Shown here piece after piece: positions 28,114 through 38,097 of a stretch of DNA of 64,000 nt. The stretch covers positions 5,394,001-5,458,000 of the forward strand of contig NZ_CP053985.1 in assembly GCF_013267355.1 (NCBI RefSeq), read 5' to 3'. The position numbers were made by a program, and so were the translations under genes. The notes beneath the pieces are model-generated. The model was not told where the DNA came from. It ran no database searches and worked only from the letters and a program-made list of their open reading frames with translations. Source of the DNA: Achromobacter pestifer. Its GTDB lineage: Bacteria; Pseudomonadota; Gammaproteobacteria; Burkholderiales; Burkholderiaceae_B. Each line of letters begins with the position of its first letter. Position 1 is the first letter of the stretch.

Positions 28114-29313
28114 TTACAGCACTGCCGCGATGCCCTTGGCGACCTTGTCGATGTTGCCGCTGTTCAGTGCGGCGACGCAGATGCGGCCGCTGGACACGGC
28201 GTAGACGCCATGTTCTTCGCGCAGGCGATCCACTTGCGCGGCGGTCAGGCCCGAGTACGAGAACATGCCGCGCTGCTGCAGCACGAAGCTGAAGTCCTGC
28301 TTGCCGCCGTGTTCCTTGATCTTGTCGACCAGTTGCTTGCGCATCTGGCGGATGCGGTCGCGCATGCCGGCCAGTTCTTCTTCCCACATGGCGAAGAGTT
28401 CGGGCGTGTTCAGGACCGTCGACACCACCGTGCCGCCGTGGGTGGGCGGGTTGGAGTAGTTGGTGCGGATCACGCGCTTGAGCTGGCTCAGCACGCGGGT
28501 GGCTTCGTCCTTGCTGCCGGCCACGACCGTCAGCGCGCCGACGCGTTCGCCGTACAGCGAGAACGACTTCGAGAACGAGGAGCTGATGAACATGGTCAGG
28601 TCCAGGTCGGCGAACATGCGCACGACCGACGCGTCTTCGGTCAGGCCGTCGCCGAAGCCCTGGTAGGCGATGTCCAGGAACGGAACCAGATTGTTTTCCT
28701 TGACGACGGCGGCGATCTGCTTCCACTGGTCGACGGTGGGGTCCACGCCGGTCGGGTTGTGGCAGCAGGCATGCAGCACGACGACGGTCTTGGCCGGCGC
28801 GGCCTTCAGGTCGGCCAGCATGGCGTCGAAGTTCAGGCCGCGGGTGGCGGCGTCGTAGTACGAATAGGTGCCGACTTCGAAACCGGCGCGCTCGAATAGG
28901 GCGCGGTGGTTTTCCCAGCTGGGATCGCTGATCAGGATCTTGGAGGCCGGCAGCAGCTGGCGCAGGAAATCGGCGCCGATCTTCAGCGCGCCGGTGCCGC
29001 CCAGGGCCTGGGTGGTCAGCACGCGGCCGGCGGCGGCCAACGCGGAATCCTTGCCCAGCAGCAGGGCTTGCGCGCCGGAGTTGTAACCGGCGATGCCTTC
29101 GATCGGCAGGTAGCCGCGGGCGGCGGCGGCCTCGATGCGGGCGGCTTCAGCCTTGCGAACCGCGCCCAGCAGGGGAATGCGACCCTGATCGTCGTAGTAC
29201 ACGCCCACGCCCAGATTCACCTTACCGGGACGCGTATCAGCGTTGTATTGTTCGTTCAGGCCAAGAATAGGGTCGCGCGGGGCGAGTTCGACGGAATCGA
29301 AAAGGGTGCTCAT
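28114..29313 (-). CDS. Aromatic amino acid / aspartate aminotransferase (class I)
   Basis: A 399-residue PLP aminotransferase of subgroup I-alpha, similar to E. coli TyrB and AspC. The PLP lysine is in [17 protein letters not shown], a signature of this subgroup. [26 protein letters not shown] and [16 protein letters not shown] are also typical. It transfers amino groups between aspartate or aromatic amino acids and 2-oxoglutarate. Whether it prefers aromatic or dicarboxylic substrates cannot be decided by eye, so no symbol is given. It is divergent from uvrB with 75 bases between start codons. Confidence 0.93.
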   Translation of the reverse strand: MSTLFDSVELAPRDPILGLNEQYNADTRPGKVNLGVGVYYDDQGRIPLLGAVRKAEAARIEAAAARGYLPIEGIAGYNSGAQALLLGKDSALAAAGRVLTTQALGGTGALKIGADFLRQLLPASKILISDPSWENHRALFERAGFEVGTYSYYDAATRGLNFDAMLADLKAAPAKTVVVLHACCHNPTGVDPTVDQWKQIAAVVKENNLVPFLDIAYQGFGDGLTEDASVVRMFADLDLTMFISSSFSKSFSLYGERVGALTVVAGSKDEATRVLSQLKRVIRTNYSNPPTHGGTVVSTVLNTPELFAMWEEELAGMRDRIRQMRKQLVDKIKEHGGKQDFSFVLQQRGMFSYSGLTAAQVDRLREEHGVYAVSSGRICVAALNSGNIDKVAKGIAAVL

Positions 29314-29388
29314 GGGAGTCTGATGAGGTGGGTGGACGCAGTACGGGCTGCTGTGGATAATGGGGGGTTTACCCTGGAAGAGTCTAGC

Positions 29389-31509
29389 ATGCCTAAGAGC
29401 GCAATAGACCCGATTACGGCGGCGGCCGCAGCGAACCCGGCGGCCGATCCCGCGGCTGCATCGGCCGTGGCGGATCCGTCCGCGCCAGGCCCTGGATTCA
29501 TCGATTTCCCGGGCAGCCCGTTTCACCTGTACCAGCCCTATCCGCCGGCCGGCGATCAGCCCACCGCCATCGAGGGGCTGACGCAGGGCGTCGAGGACGG
29601 CCTGATGTTCCAGACGCTGCTGGGCGTGACGGGCTCCGGCAAGACCTACACCATGGCCAACGTGATCGCCCGCATGGGGCGGCCGGCGCTGGTGCTGGCC
29701 CCCAACAAGACGCTGGCCGCTCAGCTGTACGCCGAGATGCGGGAGTTCTTCCCGAAGAACGCCGTCGAGTACTTCGTTTCGTACTACGACTACTACCAGC
29801 CGGAGGCCTACGTGCCGACGCGCGACCTGTTCATCGAGAAGGATTCGTCCATCAATGAACACATCGAGCAGATGCGGCTGTCGGCGACCAAGAGCCTGTT
29901 GGAGCGTCGCGATACCATCATCGTGGGCACGGTGTCGTGCATCTACGGTATCGGCAACCCGGGCGACTACCATGCGATGGTGCTGATCCTGCGCAGCGGC
30001 GACCAGATCTCGCGCCGCGAGATCCTGGCGCGCCTGGTCGCCATGCAATACACCCGCAACGATGCCGAGTTCACCCGCGGCACGTTCCGCGTGCGCGGCG
30101 AGACCATCGACATCTTCCCGGCGGAAAGCCCGGAGCTGGCGCTGCGCCTGGCGCTGTTCGATGATGAAATCGAGAGCCTGGAACTGTTCGATCCCCTGAC
30201 CGGTCGCATCCGTCAGAAGCTGCCACGCTTCACGGTCTATCCCGGCTCCCACTACGTGACGCCGCGCGATACCGTGCTGCGCGCCATCGAGACCATCAAG
30301 GAAGAGCTGCGCGAGCGCGTCAAGCGCTTCGTCGACGACGGCCATCTGGTGGAAGCCCAGCGGCTGGAGCAGCGCACCCGCTTCGACCTGGAAATGCTGC
30401 AGGAGCTGGGCTTCTGCAAGGGCATTGAAAACTACTCCCGCCACCTGTCGGGCGCGGCGGCGGGCGAGCCGCCGCCCACCCTTATCGATTACCTGCCGTC
30501 CGATGCACTCATGTTCATCGACGAAAGCCACGTCACCATCGGTCAGTTGGGCGGCATGTACCGCGGGGACCGCGCGCGCAAGGAAACGCTGGTGCAATAT
30601 GGCTTCCGCCTGCCGTCGGCGCTCGACAACCGGCCGCTGAAGCTTGAGGAATTCGAGGCCCGGATGCGCCAGTGCGTGTTCGTGTCCGCCACACCGGCCG
30701 CCTACGAGAAAGAGCACACCGACAACGTCGTGGAGCAGGTGGTCCGGCCTACCGGGCTGGTGGATCCGCTGGTCGAGGTCCTGCCTGCCCGCACCCAGGT
30801 CGATGATCTGCTCGGGCAGATCAAGGCGCGCGTGGCGCTAGCGGAGCGCGTGTTGGTCACCACCCTGACCAAGCGCATGGCAGAGGACCTGACGGACTTC
30901 CTCGCCGAGCACGGCGTGCGCGTGCGCTACCTGCATTCCGACATCGATACCGTGGAACGCGTGGAAATCATCCGCGACCTGCGCCTGGGGACGTTCGATG
31001 TGCTGGTGGGGATCAACCTGCTGCGCGAGGGTCTGGATATTCCCGAAGTCTCGCTGGTCGCGATCCTGGACGCCGACAAGGAAGGCTTCCTGCGCTCGGA
31101 GCGCAGCCTGATCCAGACCATCGGCCGCGCGGCGCGCAACCTGAACGGCCACGCCATCCTTTACGCGGACCGCATCACCGATTCGATGCAGCGCGCCATG
31201 GAAGAAACCAGCCGCCGGCGCGCCAAGCAGCAGCAATTCAACGCCGACCACGGCATCACCGCCAGGGGCGTGCAGAAGGCCGTGCGCGAACTGATCGACG
31301 GCGTCGTTGCGCCCACGCAGCACGATGCGCTCGAGGCCGCGGTTCCGGCCGAGTTCCTGAAGGACGAAAAGGCCTTGGCCCGCGAAATCAAGCGCCTGGA
31401 GAAACTGATGATGGACCACGCCCGGAACCTGGAGTTCGAGCAGGCGGCCGCGGCCCGCGACGCCTTGACGGCGCTGAAGCAGCGGGTGCTGCTGGACGGG
31501 GCCGTGTAG
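29389..31509 (+). CDS. uvrB: Excinuclease ABC subunit B
   Basis: A 706-residue UvrB, the helicase-like damage-verification subunit of nucleotide excision repair. Helicase motif I is GVTGSGKT; the beta-hairpin follows in [10 protein letters not shown]; later motifs include [14 protein letters not shown] and QTIGRAARN. The C-terminal UVR domain is seen in [22 protein letters not shown]. Compared with about 673 residues in E. coli there is an N-terminal extension of about 35 residues rich in Ala/Pro/Asp. No LexA box is visible just upstream. Confidence 0.97.
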   Translation: MPKSAIDPITAAAAANPAADPAAASAVADPSAPGPGFIDFPGSPFHLYQPYPPAGDQPTAIEGLTQGVEDGLMFQTLLGVTGSGKTYTMANVIARMGRPALVLAPNKTLAAQLYAEMREFFPKNAVEYFVSYYDYYQPEAYVPTRDLFIEKDSSINEHIEQMRLSATKSLLERRDTIIVGTVSCIYGIGNPGDYHAMVLILRSGDQISRREILARLVAMQYTRNDAEFTRGTFRVRGETIDIFPAESPELALRLALFDDEIESLELFDPLTGRIRQKLPRFTVYPGSHYVTPRDTVLRAIETIKEELRERVKRFVDDGHLVEAQRLEQRTRFDLEMLQELGFCKGIENYSRHLSGAAAGEPPPTLIDYLPSDALMFIDESHVTIGQLGGMYRGDRARKETLVQYGFRLPSALDNRPLKLEEFEARMRQCVFVSATPAAYEKEHTDNVVEQVVRPTGLVDPLVEVLPARTQVDDLLGQIKARVALAERVLVTTLTKRMAEDLTDFLAEHGVRVRYLHSDIDTVERVEIIRDLRLGTFDVLVGINLLREGLDIPEVSLVAILDADKEGFLRSERSLIQTIGRAARNLNGHAILYADRITDSMQRAMEETSRRRAKQQQFNADHGITARGVQKAVRELIDGVVAPTQHDALEAAVPAEFLKDEKALAREIKRLEKLMMDHARNLEFEQAAAARDALTALKQRVLLDGAV

Positions 31510-31651
31510 CGCGCATCGGTGTATCTAAACGTTTCTTTTTGCTGACATTTTGCTGAATTGATCGGAAATCTGTTGCGTTGCAATCAAGTCTCCACAATTC
31601 GTCGGAATATCCGGATTAAGTGTTCAAGCGTTAGGTCTTGATAGTTATCTA

Positions 31652-31671
31652 ATTCATTGATTTAAATGAAT
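31652..31671. promoter_or_regulatory. Perfect 7-base inverted repeat in an A+T-rich spacer
   Basis: ATTCATT (31652-31658) and AATGAAT (31665-31671) around GATTTA. It lies in the 250-base gap between uvrB and the phosphatase gene; 31530-31680 is strikingly A+T-rich for this chromosome. It could be an operator or a promoter-proximal curved region. No gene is seen in the gap. Confidence 0.4.
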
Positions 31672-31759
31672 AAATAATGGGATTTCATTCGCTGGGTCTG
31701 AATCGCGCAGACGCAAAAAAAGCTTGCCTTATCTCGGGTTTTCCCGCACACTTACTTCC

Positions 31760-32251
31760 ATGATGACCAAGGTACTTTTCGTTTGCATGGGCAATATCTG
31801 TCGCTCGCCGAGCGCAGAGGGCGTGTTTCGCCATTTGGTGAACGACGCGGGTTTGGGCGATGTGGTTCGCATCGACTCCGCGGGCACGCACGCGTTTCAC
31901 ATCGGCGAGGCGCCTGATGCCCGGGCGCAGGCCGCAGCGCGCAAGCGCGGCTACGAGATCACGCACTGCGAAGCGCGTCAGGTTACCGCGGAAGATTTCC
32001 GCGATTTCGACCTGATCCTCGCCATGGACTGGGACAATCTGTCTGCCATGCAGCAGCAGTGCCCCAAGGCCTACCAGCACAAGCTGATGCTGCTGATGCG
32101 CTTTGCCAACGAGTTCGAAGAGGCCACCGTGCCCGATCCGTACTATGGCGGCGCCGACGGTTTCGGCAAGGTTCTGGACTACCTGGAAGACGCCTGTCAG
32201 GGTGTGCTTGAACTGGTGCGCAAGCGCGCGACCCAGTACCAGGCGGCGTGA
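31760..32251 (+). CDS. Low-molecular-weight protein-tyrosine phosphatase
   Basis: A 163-residue LMW-PTP. The phosphate-binding loop CMGNICRS (family C-x5-R-S) lies at about residues 9-16, preceded by KVLFV. The general-acid aspartate is in VPDPYYGG at about 126-133. Members dephosphorylate tyrosine kinases of capsule synthesis or act in stress signalling, but no capsule genes are adjacent. Start at 31760 (Met-Met) is chosen from the family N-terminus. A terminator follows at 32311-32333, separating it from iscR. Confidence 0.93.
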   Translation: MMTKVLFVCMGNICRSPSAEGVFRHLVNDAGLGDVVRIDSAGTHAFHIGEAPDARAQAAARKRGYEITHCEARQVTAEDFRDFDLILAMDWDNLSAMQQQCPKAYQHKLMLLMRFANEFEEATVPDPYYGGADGFGKVLDYLEDACQGVLELVRKRATQYQAA

Positions 32252-32310
32252 TCCGCTTTTTCCGCAGGGCTGCCCGCCGGGCGGTTCTCGGAGGTATCTG
32301 GCAGTGAAAG

Positions 32311-32333
32311 ACCGCGCGTATGCGCGGTTTTTT
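32311..32333 (+). terminator. Intrinsic terminator before iscR
   Basis: ACCGCGC (32311-32317), loop GTAT, GCGCGGT (32322-32328), then a run of T to 32333. Confidence 0.88.
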
Positions 32334-32371
32334 CTAGCCGGGAGCCATACCAAATTAGTCGGGAATAGGCT

Positions 32372-32396
32372 ATACTTGAGCCAATTACTCGGGTAT
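32372..32396. promoter_or_regulatory. Type 1 IscR binding site upstream of iscR
   Basis: A 25-base near-palindrome with left half ATACTTGAG (32372-32380), centre CCAATTA and right half CTCGGGTAT (32388-32396). It fits the type 1 IscR consensus at nearly every position. A second partial half-site AGTCGGGAAT lies at 32357-32366. A TATACT hexamer (32371-32376) overlaps the left end and could be the -10 element. [2Fe-2S]-IscR would repress the operon here when clusters are plentiful. Confidence 0.8.
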
Positions 32397-32445
32397 TGGC
32401 CGCTGGATTCGCCTGCGGCCATTGCCGAATCACAGGGAACCTACC

Positions 32446-32988
32446 ATGCGGCTAACTACCAAGGGGCGTTTCGCCGTGACTGCCATGATCGATCTGGCTA
32501 TGCGGCAGCATAGCGGTCCGGTCACTCTTGCGGCCATCAGCCAGCGTCAGAATATCTCGCTGTCCTACCTGGAACAGCTGTTCGGGAAATTGCGTCGCCA
32601 CGAACTCGTGGACAGTGTGCGCGGTCCCGGCGGCGGCTATTCGCTCGCGCGTCTGGCACGTAACGTTACCGTTGCCGATATCATCTTCGCCGTCGACGAA
32701 CCCCTGGACGCCACCAGCTGCGGCGGCAAGCGGGACTGTACGAGCGGCAACGACGGCAAGCCGGGCAAGTGCATGACGCACGAACTCTGGGCTACGTTGA
32801 ATCGCAAGATGGTGGATTACCTGGATTCGGTGTCCCTGCAAGATCTGGTCGATCAGCAGCGCGTGCGCCAATTGCAGGAAGCCAACAATCAAGCGCAGGC
32901 TTGCGCGGTACGCGTGGACAGGGTGGGGGGCACTGCGAACGCCGCCAACGCCCCGGCCGCGACCGTCGCTGCCAACGCCACCGTATAA
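32446..32988 (+). CDS. iscR: Fe-S cluster assembly transcriptional regulator IscR
   Basis: A 180-residue Rrf2-family regulator. The N-terminal winged helix is typical (MRLTTKGRFAVTAMIDLA to about residue 65, with YLEQLFGKLRRHELV and RGPGGGY). The [2Fe-2S] ligands are Cys92, Cys98 and Cys109, with His112 following. In E. coli the third cysteine is at 104; here the loop between the second and third cysteines is five residues longer. The C-terminal tail (about 150-180) is Ala-rich. It is first in the isc operon, with its own binding site upstream. Confidence 0.96.
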   Translation: MRLTTKGRFAVTAMIDLAMRQHSGPVTLAAISQRQNISLSYLEQLFGKLRRHELVDSVRGPGGGYSLARLARNVTVADIIFAVDEPLDATSCGGKRDCTSGNDGKPGKCMTHELWATLNRKMVDYLDSVSLQDLVDQQRVRQLQEANNQAQACAVRVDRVGGTANAANAPAATVAANATV

Positions 32989-33009
32989 GCAGTATCAGGA
33001 GTTGTAGAA

Positions 33010-34221
33010 ATGACCACCCGTCCGATCTATCTGGATTATTCCGCCACGACGCCCGTCGACCCCCGCGTCGTGGACAAGATGGTGCCCTGGCTGTATGAAA
33101 ACTTCGGCAACCCGGCTTCCCGCAGCCACGCGTTTGGCTGGGAGTCCGAAGAAGCCGTCGAGCGCGCCCGCGAGGAAGTTGCCAAGCTGGTGAACGCCGA
33201 TCCCCGCGAAATCGTCTGGACCTCCGGCGCCACCGAATCCAACAACCTGGCGATCAAGGGCGCCGCCAACTTCTACTCGGAACGCGGCAAGCACATCGTC
33301 ACCGTCAAGACCGAGCACAAGGCCGTGCTGGACACCTGTCGCGAACTCGAGCGCCAGGGCTTCGAAGTGACCTACCTGGACGTCAAGGACAACGGCCTGA
33401 TCGACCTGGACACCTTCAAGGCCGCGCTGCGCCCCGATACCGTGCTGGCATCGGTGATGATGGTGAACAACGAAATCGGCGTGATCCAGGACGTCGCAAC
33501 GCTGGGCGAGATCTGCCGCGAGAAGGGCATCATCTTCCACGTGGACGCCGCCCAGGCGACCGGCAAGGTGGAAATCGACCTGCAAAAGCTCAAGGTCGAC
33601 CTGATGTCGTTCTCTGCCCACAAGACCTACGGCCCCAAGGGCATCGGCGCGCTGTACGTGCGTCGCAAGCCGCGCATCCGCATCGAAGCACAGATGCACG
33701 GCGGCGGCCATGAGCGCGGTTTCCGCTCGGGCACGCTGGCCACGCACCAGATCGTCGGCATGGGCGAAGCTTTCCGCCTGGCCCGCGAAGAAATGGGCAC
33801 CGAGAACGAGCGCATCCGCATGTTGCGCGACCGCCTTTGGGCTGGCCTGTCGCAGATCGAAGAGGTCTACCTCAACGGCGACATGGACCAGCGCGTCCCG
33901 CACAACCTGAATGTCAGCTTCAACTATGTCGAAGGCGAGTCCCTGATCATGGCGATCAAGGAGCTTGCCGTCTCCAGCGGCTCGGCCTGCACCTCGGCCA
34001 GCCTGGAACCGTCCTACGTGTTGCGCGCCCTGGGCCGCAACGACGAACTGGCGCACAGCTCGATCCGCTTCACGCTGGGCCGTTTCACGACCGAAAAGGA
34101 AGTGGACTACGCCATCGAGTTGCTCAAGAGCCGCGTCGGCAAGCTGCGCGATATGTCGCCGCTGTGGGAAATGGCCAAGGAAGGCGTCGACTTGAACACC
34201 GTGCAGTGGGCTGCGCACTAA
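33010..34221 (+). CDS. iscS: Cysteine desulfurase IscS
   Basis: A 403-residue PLP-dependent cysteine desulfurase that supplies sulfur to IscU and other acceptors. The PLP lysine is Lys205 in [10 protein letters not shown], and the active-site loop cysteine is Cys327 in [16 protein letters not shown]. The length matches group I IscS proteins (404 in E. coli). The TAGAAATG context gives only a moderate ribosome site, but the start is conserved ([15 protein letters not shown]). It lies 21 bases after iscR and 33 bases before iscU. Confidence 0.98.
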   Translation: MTTRPIYLDYSATTPVDPRVVDKMVPWLYENFGNPASRSHAFGWESEEAVERAREEVAKLVNADPREIVWTSGATESNNLAIKGAANFYSERGKHIVTVKTEHKAVLDTCRELERQGFEVTYLDVKDNGLIDLDTFKAALRPDTVLASVMMVNNEIGVIQDVATLGEICREKGIIFHVDAAQATGKVEIDLQKLKVDLMSFSAHKTYGPKGIGALYVRRKPRIRIEAQMHGGGHERGFRSGTLATHQIVGMGEAFRLAREEMGTENERIRMLRDRLWAGLSQIEEVYLNGDMDQRVPHNLNVSFNYVEGESLIMAIKELAVSSGSACTSASLEPSYVLRALGRNDELAHSSIRFTLGRFTTEKEVDYAIELLKSRVGKLRDMSPLWEMAKEGVDLNTVQWAAH

Positions 34222-34254
34222 GCGCCCGCGCCTAGAAATTCGTGGAGAATTAAC

Positions 34255-34662
34255 ATGTCTTACAGCACTAAAGTTCTGGATCACTACGAAAACCCGCGCA
34301 ACGTCGGTTCGTTCGACAAGTCGGACGAATCGGTGGGTACCGGCATGGTCGGCGCGCCCGCCTGTGGCGACGTGATGAAGCTGCAGATCAAGGTGAACGA
34401 AGCCGGCGTGATCGAAGACGCGCGCTTCAAGACCTACGGCTGCGGTTCGGCCATCGCTTCCAGCTCGCTCGTGACCGAATGGGTCAAGGGCAAGACGCTG
34501 GACGAAGCGATGAACATCCGCAACACGCAGATCGCCGAAGAACTGGCCCTGCCGCCCGTGAAGGTTCACTGTTCCATCCTGGCCGAAGACGCTATCAAGG
34601 CCGCGGTGCAGAACTACAAAGAAAAGCACTCGGCCCCGGCTGAAGCTGCTGTGGCGGGCTGA
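34255..34662 (+). CDS. iscU: Fe-S cluster assembly scaffold IscU
   Basis: A 135-residue scaffold protein. The three cluster-binding cysteines are Cys37 (GAPACGDV), Cys63 (YGCGSAI) and Cys106 (VHCSILA). The HscA recognition motif LPPVK lies at 99-103. It accepts sulfur from IscS, builds a [2Fe-2S] cluster and passes it on with the help of HscA/HscB. GGAGAA lies 6 bases before the ATG. iscA follows 2 bases after its stop. Confidence 0.98.
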   Translation: MSYSTKVLDHYENPRNVGSFDKSDESVGTGMVGAPACGDVMKLQIKVNEAGVIEDARFKTYGCGSAIASSSLVTEWVKGKTLDEAMNIRNTQIAEELALPPVKVHCSILAEDAIKAAVQNYKEKHSAPAEAAVAG

Positions 34663-34664
34663 AC

Positions 34665-34988
34665 ATGTCCGTTACCCTGACCCAACAGGCTGCCACCCAT
34701 ATCGGCCGCTACTTGCAGAAGCGCGGAAAGGGTATCGGCTTGCGGCTCGGCGTTAGGACGACGGGCTGCTCCGGCATGGCCTACAAGCTCGAGTACGTGG
34801 ACGACGTGGCGCCAGAAGACGTGGTGTTCGAAAGCTTCGGCGTGAAGGTCTTCATCGACCCCAAGAGCCTGTCCTATCTGGACGGCACCGAACTCGATTA
34901 CGCCCGCGAAGGCCTGAACGAAGGCTTCAAGTTCCGCAACCCCAACGAAAAGGCGACCTGCGGCTGCGGCGAGTCGTTCACGGTGTAA
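34665..34988 (+). CDS. iscA: Fe-S assembly protein IscA
   Basis: A 107-residue A-type carrier with conserved Cys35 (TGCSGMAY) and the C-terminal pair Cys99 and Cys101 (CGCGESF). It carries iron or [2Fe-2S]/[4Fe-4S] clusters to target proteins. It starts 2 bases after iscU; its stop is 3 bases before the TTG start of hscB, so these genes are translationally linked. Confidence 0.98.
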   Translation: MSVTLTQQAATHIGRYLQKRGKGIGLRLGVRTTGCSGMAYKLEYVDDVAPEDVVFESFGVKVFIDPKSLSYLDGTELDYAREGLNEGFKFRNPNEKATCGCGESFTV

Positions 34989-34991
34989 GTC

Positions 34992-35504
34992 TTGGCTGGA
35001 GACGATCACTTCAGCCTGTTTGGCTTGCCGGCGCGCTTCGATCTGGACGCCCAGGCGCTTGAATCCGCGTGGCGCGCCGTCGCCGCGCAGGTTCATCCCG
35101 ACCGCTACGCTACTGCCAGTCCCGCGGAACGCCGCGTGGCCATGCAGTGGGCGGCTCGCGCCAACGAGGCCTACCGCCTGTTGCGGGATCCGATGCTGCG
35201 GGCGCGTTACCTGTGCGAGCAGGCGGGCGTGGACCTGCAGACCGAGAGCAATACGGCCATGGACCCCGAGTTCCTGATGCAGCAGATGACCTGGCGCGAG
35301 ATGCTGGACGATGCGCGCGACGACCCCGACGCCCTGGCGGCCTTGCAAGCGGAATTGCAGCAGGCGCGCGCGACCATGCGCGCCACGTTGACCCGCTTGC
35401 TGGACCAGGACCGCGATTACGCGGCGGCCGGGCTGAAGGTGCGGGAATGGATGTTCGTGGAGAAGCTGGCGGAAGAACTGGCGCACGCCCAGCCCGCCGC
35501 ATAG
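34992..35504 (+). CDS. hscB: Co-chaperone HscB, TTG start
   Basis: A 170-residue J-domain co-chaperone of HscA. The N-terminal J domain has the HPD motif at residues 35-37 (QVHPDRYA); the C-terminal helical domain binds IscU. The reading frame is the same as iscA's: the iscA stop is at 34986-34988, then GTC, then TTG. With no ATG or GTG before the conserved DDHFSLFGLPARF, TTG at 34992 is the only plausible start. No strong ribosome site is seen, so translation probably depends on re-initiation after iscA. Confidence 0.93.
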   Translation: MAGDDHFSLFGLPARFDLDAQALESAWRAVAAQVHPDRYATASPAERRVAMQWAARANEAYRLLRDPMLRARYLCEQAGVDLQTESNTAMDPEFLMQQMTWREMLDDARDDPDALAALQAELQQARATMRATLTRLLDQDRDYAAAGLKVREWMFVEKLAEELAHAQPAA

Positions 35505-35576
35505 CCCAGGCCGCGCTGGGGCGTCCGCCAGACGGGCGCCGGCACAGCGCCGCCTACTGACCATAAAAGCAGAATC

Positions 35577-37439
35577 ATGGCCTTATTGCAGATATCAGAG
35601 CCTGGCGAATCGCCCGCGCCACACCAGCGCAAGCTGGCGGTCGGGATCGACCTGGGCACCACCAATTCGCTGGTCGCGGCCGTGCGCAGCAGCGTCGCCG
35701 AAGTGCTGCCTGACGCGCAGGGCCATGCCTTGTTGCCCTCAGCGGTGCGCTATTTCCCCGGCGGCAAAGTCACCACGGGCCGCGAGCCTCTCGCGCAGCA
35801 GGCCGAGGATCCGCTGAATACCGTCGTTTCGGTCAAGCGCTTCATGGGGCGTTCGCTGGAAGAGGCGCGCGCCAGCCGTGCACCGTACGAATTCGTGGAC
35901 GCGCCCGGCATGGTGCGCATCCGCACCGTCCAGGGAGACCTGAGCCCGGTCGAGGTGTCGGCGCAGATCCTTGCGGTCCTGCGCCAGCGTGCCGAAGACG
36001 TGCTGGGCGACGACCTGGTCGGCGCTGTCATCACGGTGCCCGCTTATTTCGATGACGCCCAGCGCCAGGCGACGCGCGACGCCGCCCGTCTGGCTGGCCT
36101 GAACGTGCTGCGCCTGCTGAATGAACCCACGGCAGCGGCCATTGCCTACGGCCTGGATAATGCCGCCGAAGGCGTGTACGCCGTGTACGACCTGGGCGGC
36201 GGCACGTTCGATATTTCCATCCTGCGCCTGACGCAGGGCGTGTTCGAAGTCATTGCCACGGGCGGCGATACCGCTCTGGGCGGCGACGACTTCGATGCCT
36301 TGATCGTCGATCATGTGGTGGCCGGGCTAGCCCCCGGCGAGTTTGCGCCGGCGGATCGCCGCCGCCTGCTGATGGCGGCGCGCGCCGCGCGCGAAGCCTT
36401 GTCGGACGCGGATGCCGCCAGCCTGAAGCTGGCATTGTCCGACGGCAGGACCGTGGACACGAGCCTGACGCGGGCGGCATTCGAAGAACTGGCCCAGCCC
36501 CTGATCGTCCGCACGCTGGACTGCGCGCGCCGCGCCTTGCGCGACGCCTCGCTGGCGCCGGCCGACGTGCGCGGCGTGGTGATGGTCGGCGGCGCCACGC
36601 GCATGCCGGTCGTGCGCGCGGCCGTGGGCAAGCTGTTCGGCACGCAACCGCTGACGGACCTGGACCCTGACCAGGTGGTCGCGCTGGGCGCCGCCTTGCA
36701 GGCCAATCTGCTGGCGGGCAACCGCGCTCCCGGCGAGGACTGGCTGCTGCTGGACGTGATCCCGTTGTCGCTGGGCCTGGAAACCATGGGCGGCCTGGTG
36801 GAGCGCATCATCCCGCGCAACAGCACCATCCCCGTGGCGCGCGCGCAGGAATTCACGACCTTCAAGGATGGCCAGACGGCCATGAGCATCCACGTGGTGC
36901 AGGGTGAACGCGACTTGGTCGCGGATTCGCGCTCGCTGGCCCGCTTCGAGCTGCGTGGCATTCCGCCCATGGTGGCGGGCGCCGCGCGCATCCGCGTGAC
37001 CTTCCAGGTGGACGCCGATGGCCTGTTGAGCGTGACCGCGCGTGAACAGAGCAAGGGCGTCGAGGCCATGGTGTCCGTCAAGCCGTCCTATGGCCTGACG
37101 GACGACGAGATCGCGCAGATGCTGGCCGACAGCGTGGCGCAAGCCGACACCGATGCCCGCGCCCGCATGCTGCGCGAGCAACAGGTGGACGCACGCCAAC
37201 TGGTCGAGTCGGTGCAGGCCGCGCTGGCCGTCGACGGCGACCTGCTGGACGCCGAGGAACGCAAGCGCGTGGACGAATGCCTGCAGGCCGCCATCGCTGC
37301 CCAGGACGCCCAGGATGTGGACACGGTGAAGGACGCGGTCCAGGCCCTGTCGGCCGCCACCGATGACTTCGCTGCGCGCCGGATGGACCGCAGCATCCGT
37401 GCTGCGCTGGCGGGCCGCAAACTTGATGAGATTGCCTGA
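35577..37439 (+). CDS. hscA: Fe-S protein maturation chaperone HscA
   Basis: A 620-residue Hsp70-family chaperone specialised for IscU. The ATPase domain opens with [15 protein letters not shown] (about 21-35), has [14 protein letters not shown] and [14 protein letters not shown]; the linker [17 protein letters not shown] leads to the substrate-binding domain. HscB stimulates its ATPase and delivers IscU. It begins 72 bases after hscB and ends 9 bases before fdx, inside the isc operon. Confidence 0.97.
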   Translation: MALLQISEPGESPAPHQRKLAVGIDLGTTNSLVAAVRSSVAEVLPDAQGHALLPSAVRYFPGGKVTTGREPLAQQAEDPLNTVVSVKRFMGRSLEEARASRAPYEFVDAPGMVRIRTVQGDLSPVEVSAQILAVLRQRAEDVLGDDLVGAVITVPAYFDDAQRQATRDAARLAGLNVLRLLNEPTAAAIAYGLDNAAEGVYAVYDLGGGTFDISILRLTQGVFEVIATGGDTALGGDDFDALIVDHVVAGLAPGEFAPADRRRLLMAARAAREALSDADAASLKLALSDGRTVDTSLTRAAFEELAQPLIVRTLDCARRALRDASLAPADVRGVVMVGGATRMPVVRAAVGKLFGTQPLTDLDPDQVVALGAALQANLLAGNRAPGEDWLLLDVIPLSLGLETMGGLVERIIPRNSTIPVARAQEFTTFKDGQTAMSIHVVQGERDLVADSRSLARFELRGIPPMVAGAARIRVTFQVDADGLLSVTAREQSKGVEAMVSVKPSYGLTDDEIAQMLADSVAQADTDARARMLREQQVDARQLVESVQAALAVDGDLLDAEERKRVDECLQAAIAAQDAQDVDTVKDAVQALSAATDDFAARRMDRSIRAALAGRKLDEIA

Positions 37440-37448
37440 TAACACGCT

Positions 37449-37790
37449 ATGCCGAAACTGACTGTATTGCCTCATCCCGACTACTGCCCGGAAGGCGCCG
37501 TGATCGAAGACGCGCCCAAGGGCGTGTCGATCTGCCGCGTGCTGCTGGACAACCACATCGATATCGAACACGCCTGCGAGCTGTCGTGTGCGTGCACGAC
37601 CTGTCACGTGGTGGTCAAGCAGGGCTATTCTTCGCTGGAAGACGCCACCGACGACGAGGAGGATCTGCTGGACAAGGCTTGGGGCCTGACCCCGACCTCG
37701 CGCCTGTCCTGCCAGGCGCTGGTGACGGACGCCGACCTGACGGTCGAGATTCCCAAGTACACCATCAACCACGCCAAAGAGGGCCATTGA
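37449..37790 (+). CDS. fdx: ISC-type [2Fe-2S] ferredoxin
   Basis: A 113-residue adrenodoxin-like ferredoxin. The cluster ligands are Cys43, Cys49, Cys52 (CELSCACTTC) and Cys88 (SRLSCQAL); Cys47 is the extra non-ligand cysteine typical of the ISC type. It supplies electrons for cluster assembly. Its TGA overlaps the iscX ATG by one base. Confidence 0.97.
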   Translation: MPKLTVLPHPDYCPEGAVIEDAPKGVSICRVLLDNHIDIEHACELSCACTTCHVVVKQGYSSLEDATDDEEDLLDKAWGLTPTSRLSCQALVTDADLTVEIPKYTINHAKEGH

Positions 37791-37984
37791 TGAAGTGGAC
37801 CGACACCTACCAGATCGCCGAAGCGCTGCTCGACGCGCACCCTGACGAGGATCCCAAGACGCTGCGGTTCGTGCAGCTGCGCGAGTGGGTCCTGGCCTTG
37901 CCCGGCTTCAACGACGACCCCGCGCATTGCGGCGAGAAGATCCTGGAGGCCATACAGATGGCCTGGATCGATGAAGCGGACTGA
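37790..37984 (+). CDS. iscX: Fe-S assembly protein IscX
   Basis: A 64-residue acidic protein, the last gene of the isc operon. WTDTYQIAEALLDAHPDEDPKTLRF and LPGFNDDPAHCGEKILEAIQ (in shorter blocks) match the IscX/YfhJ family, which binds IscS and modulates its activity, possibly through iron. The ATG overlaps the fdx stop (ATGA). A terminator at 38000-38027 ends the operon. Confidence 0.95.
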   Translation: MKWTDTYQIAEALLDAHPDEDPKTLRFVQLREWVLALPGFNDDPAHCGEKILEAIQMAWIDEAD

Positions 37985-37999
37985 TCGCTGAGTCGAAAG

Positions 38000-38027
38000 C
38001 GCTCCCTGCGGGGAGCGTTTTCTTTTT
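38000..38027 (+). terminator. Intrinsic terminator of the isc operon
   Basis: CGCTCCC (38000-38006), loop TGCG, GGGAGCG (38011-38017), followed by TTTTCTTTTT. Confidence 0.9.
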
Positions 38028-38097
38028 AGCGCCGCGCCATGGCCTCCACGGTATCATCAAGGATCTTCTTGTCGTTCCCATTTCCCTGAGTCTACCG

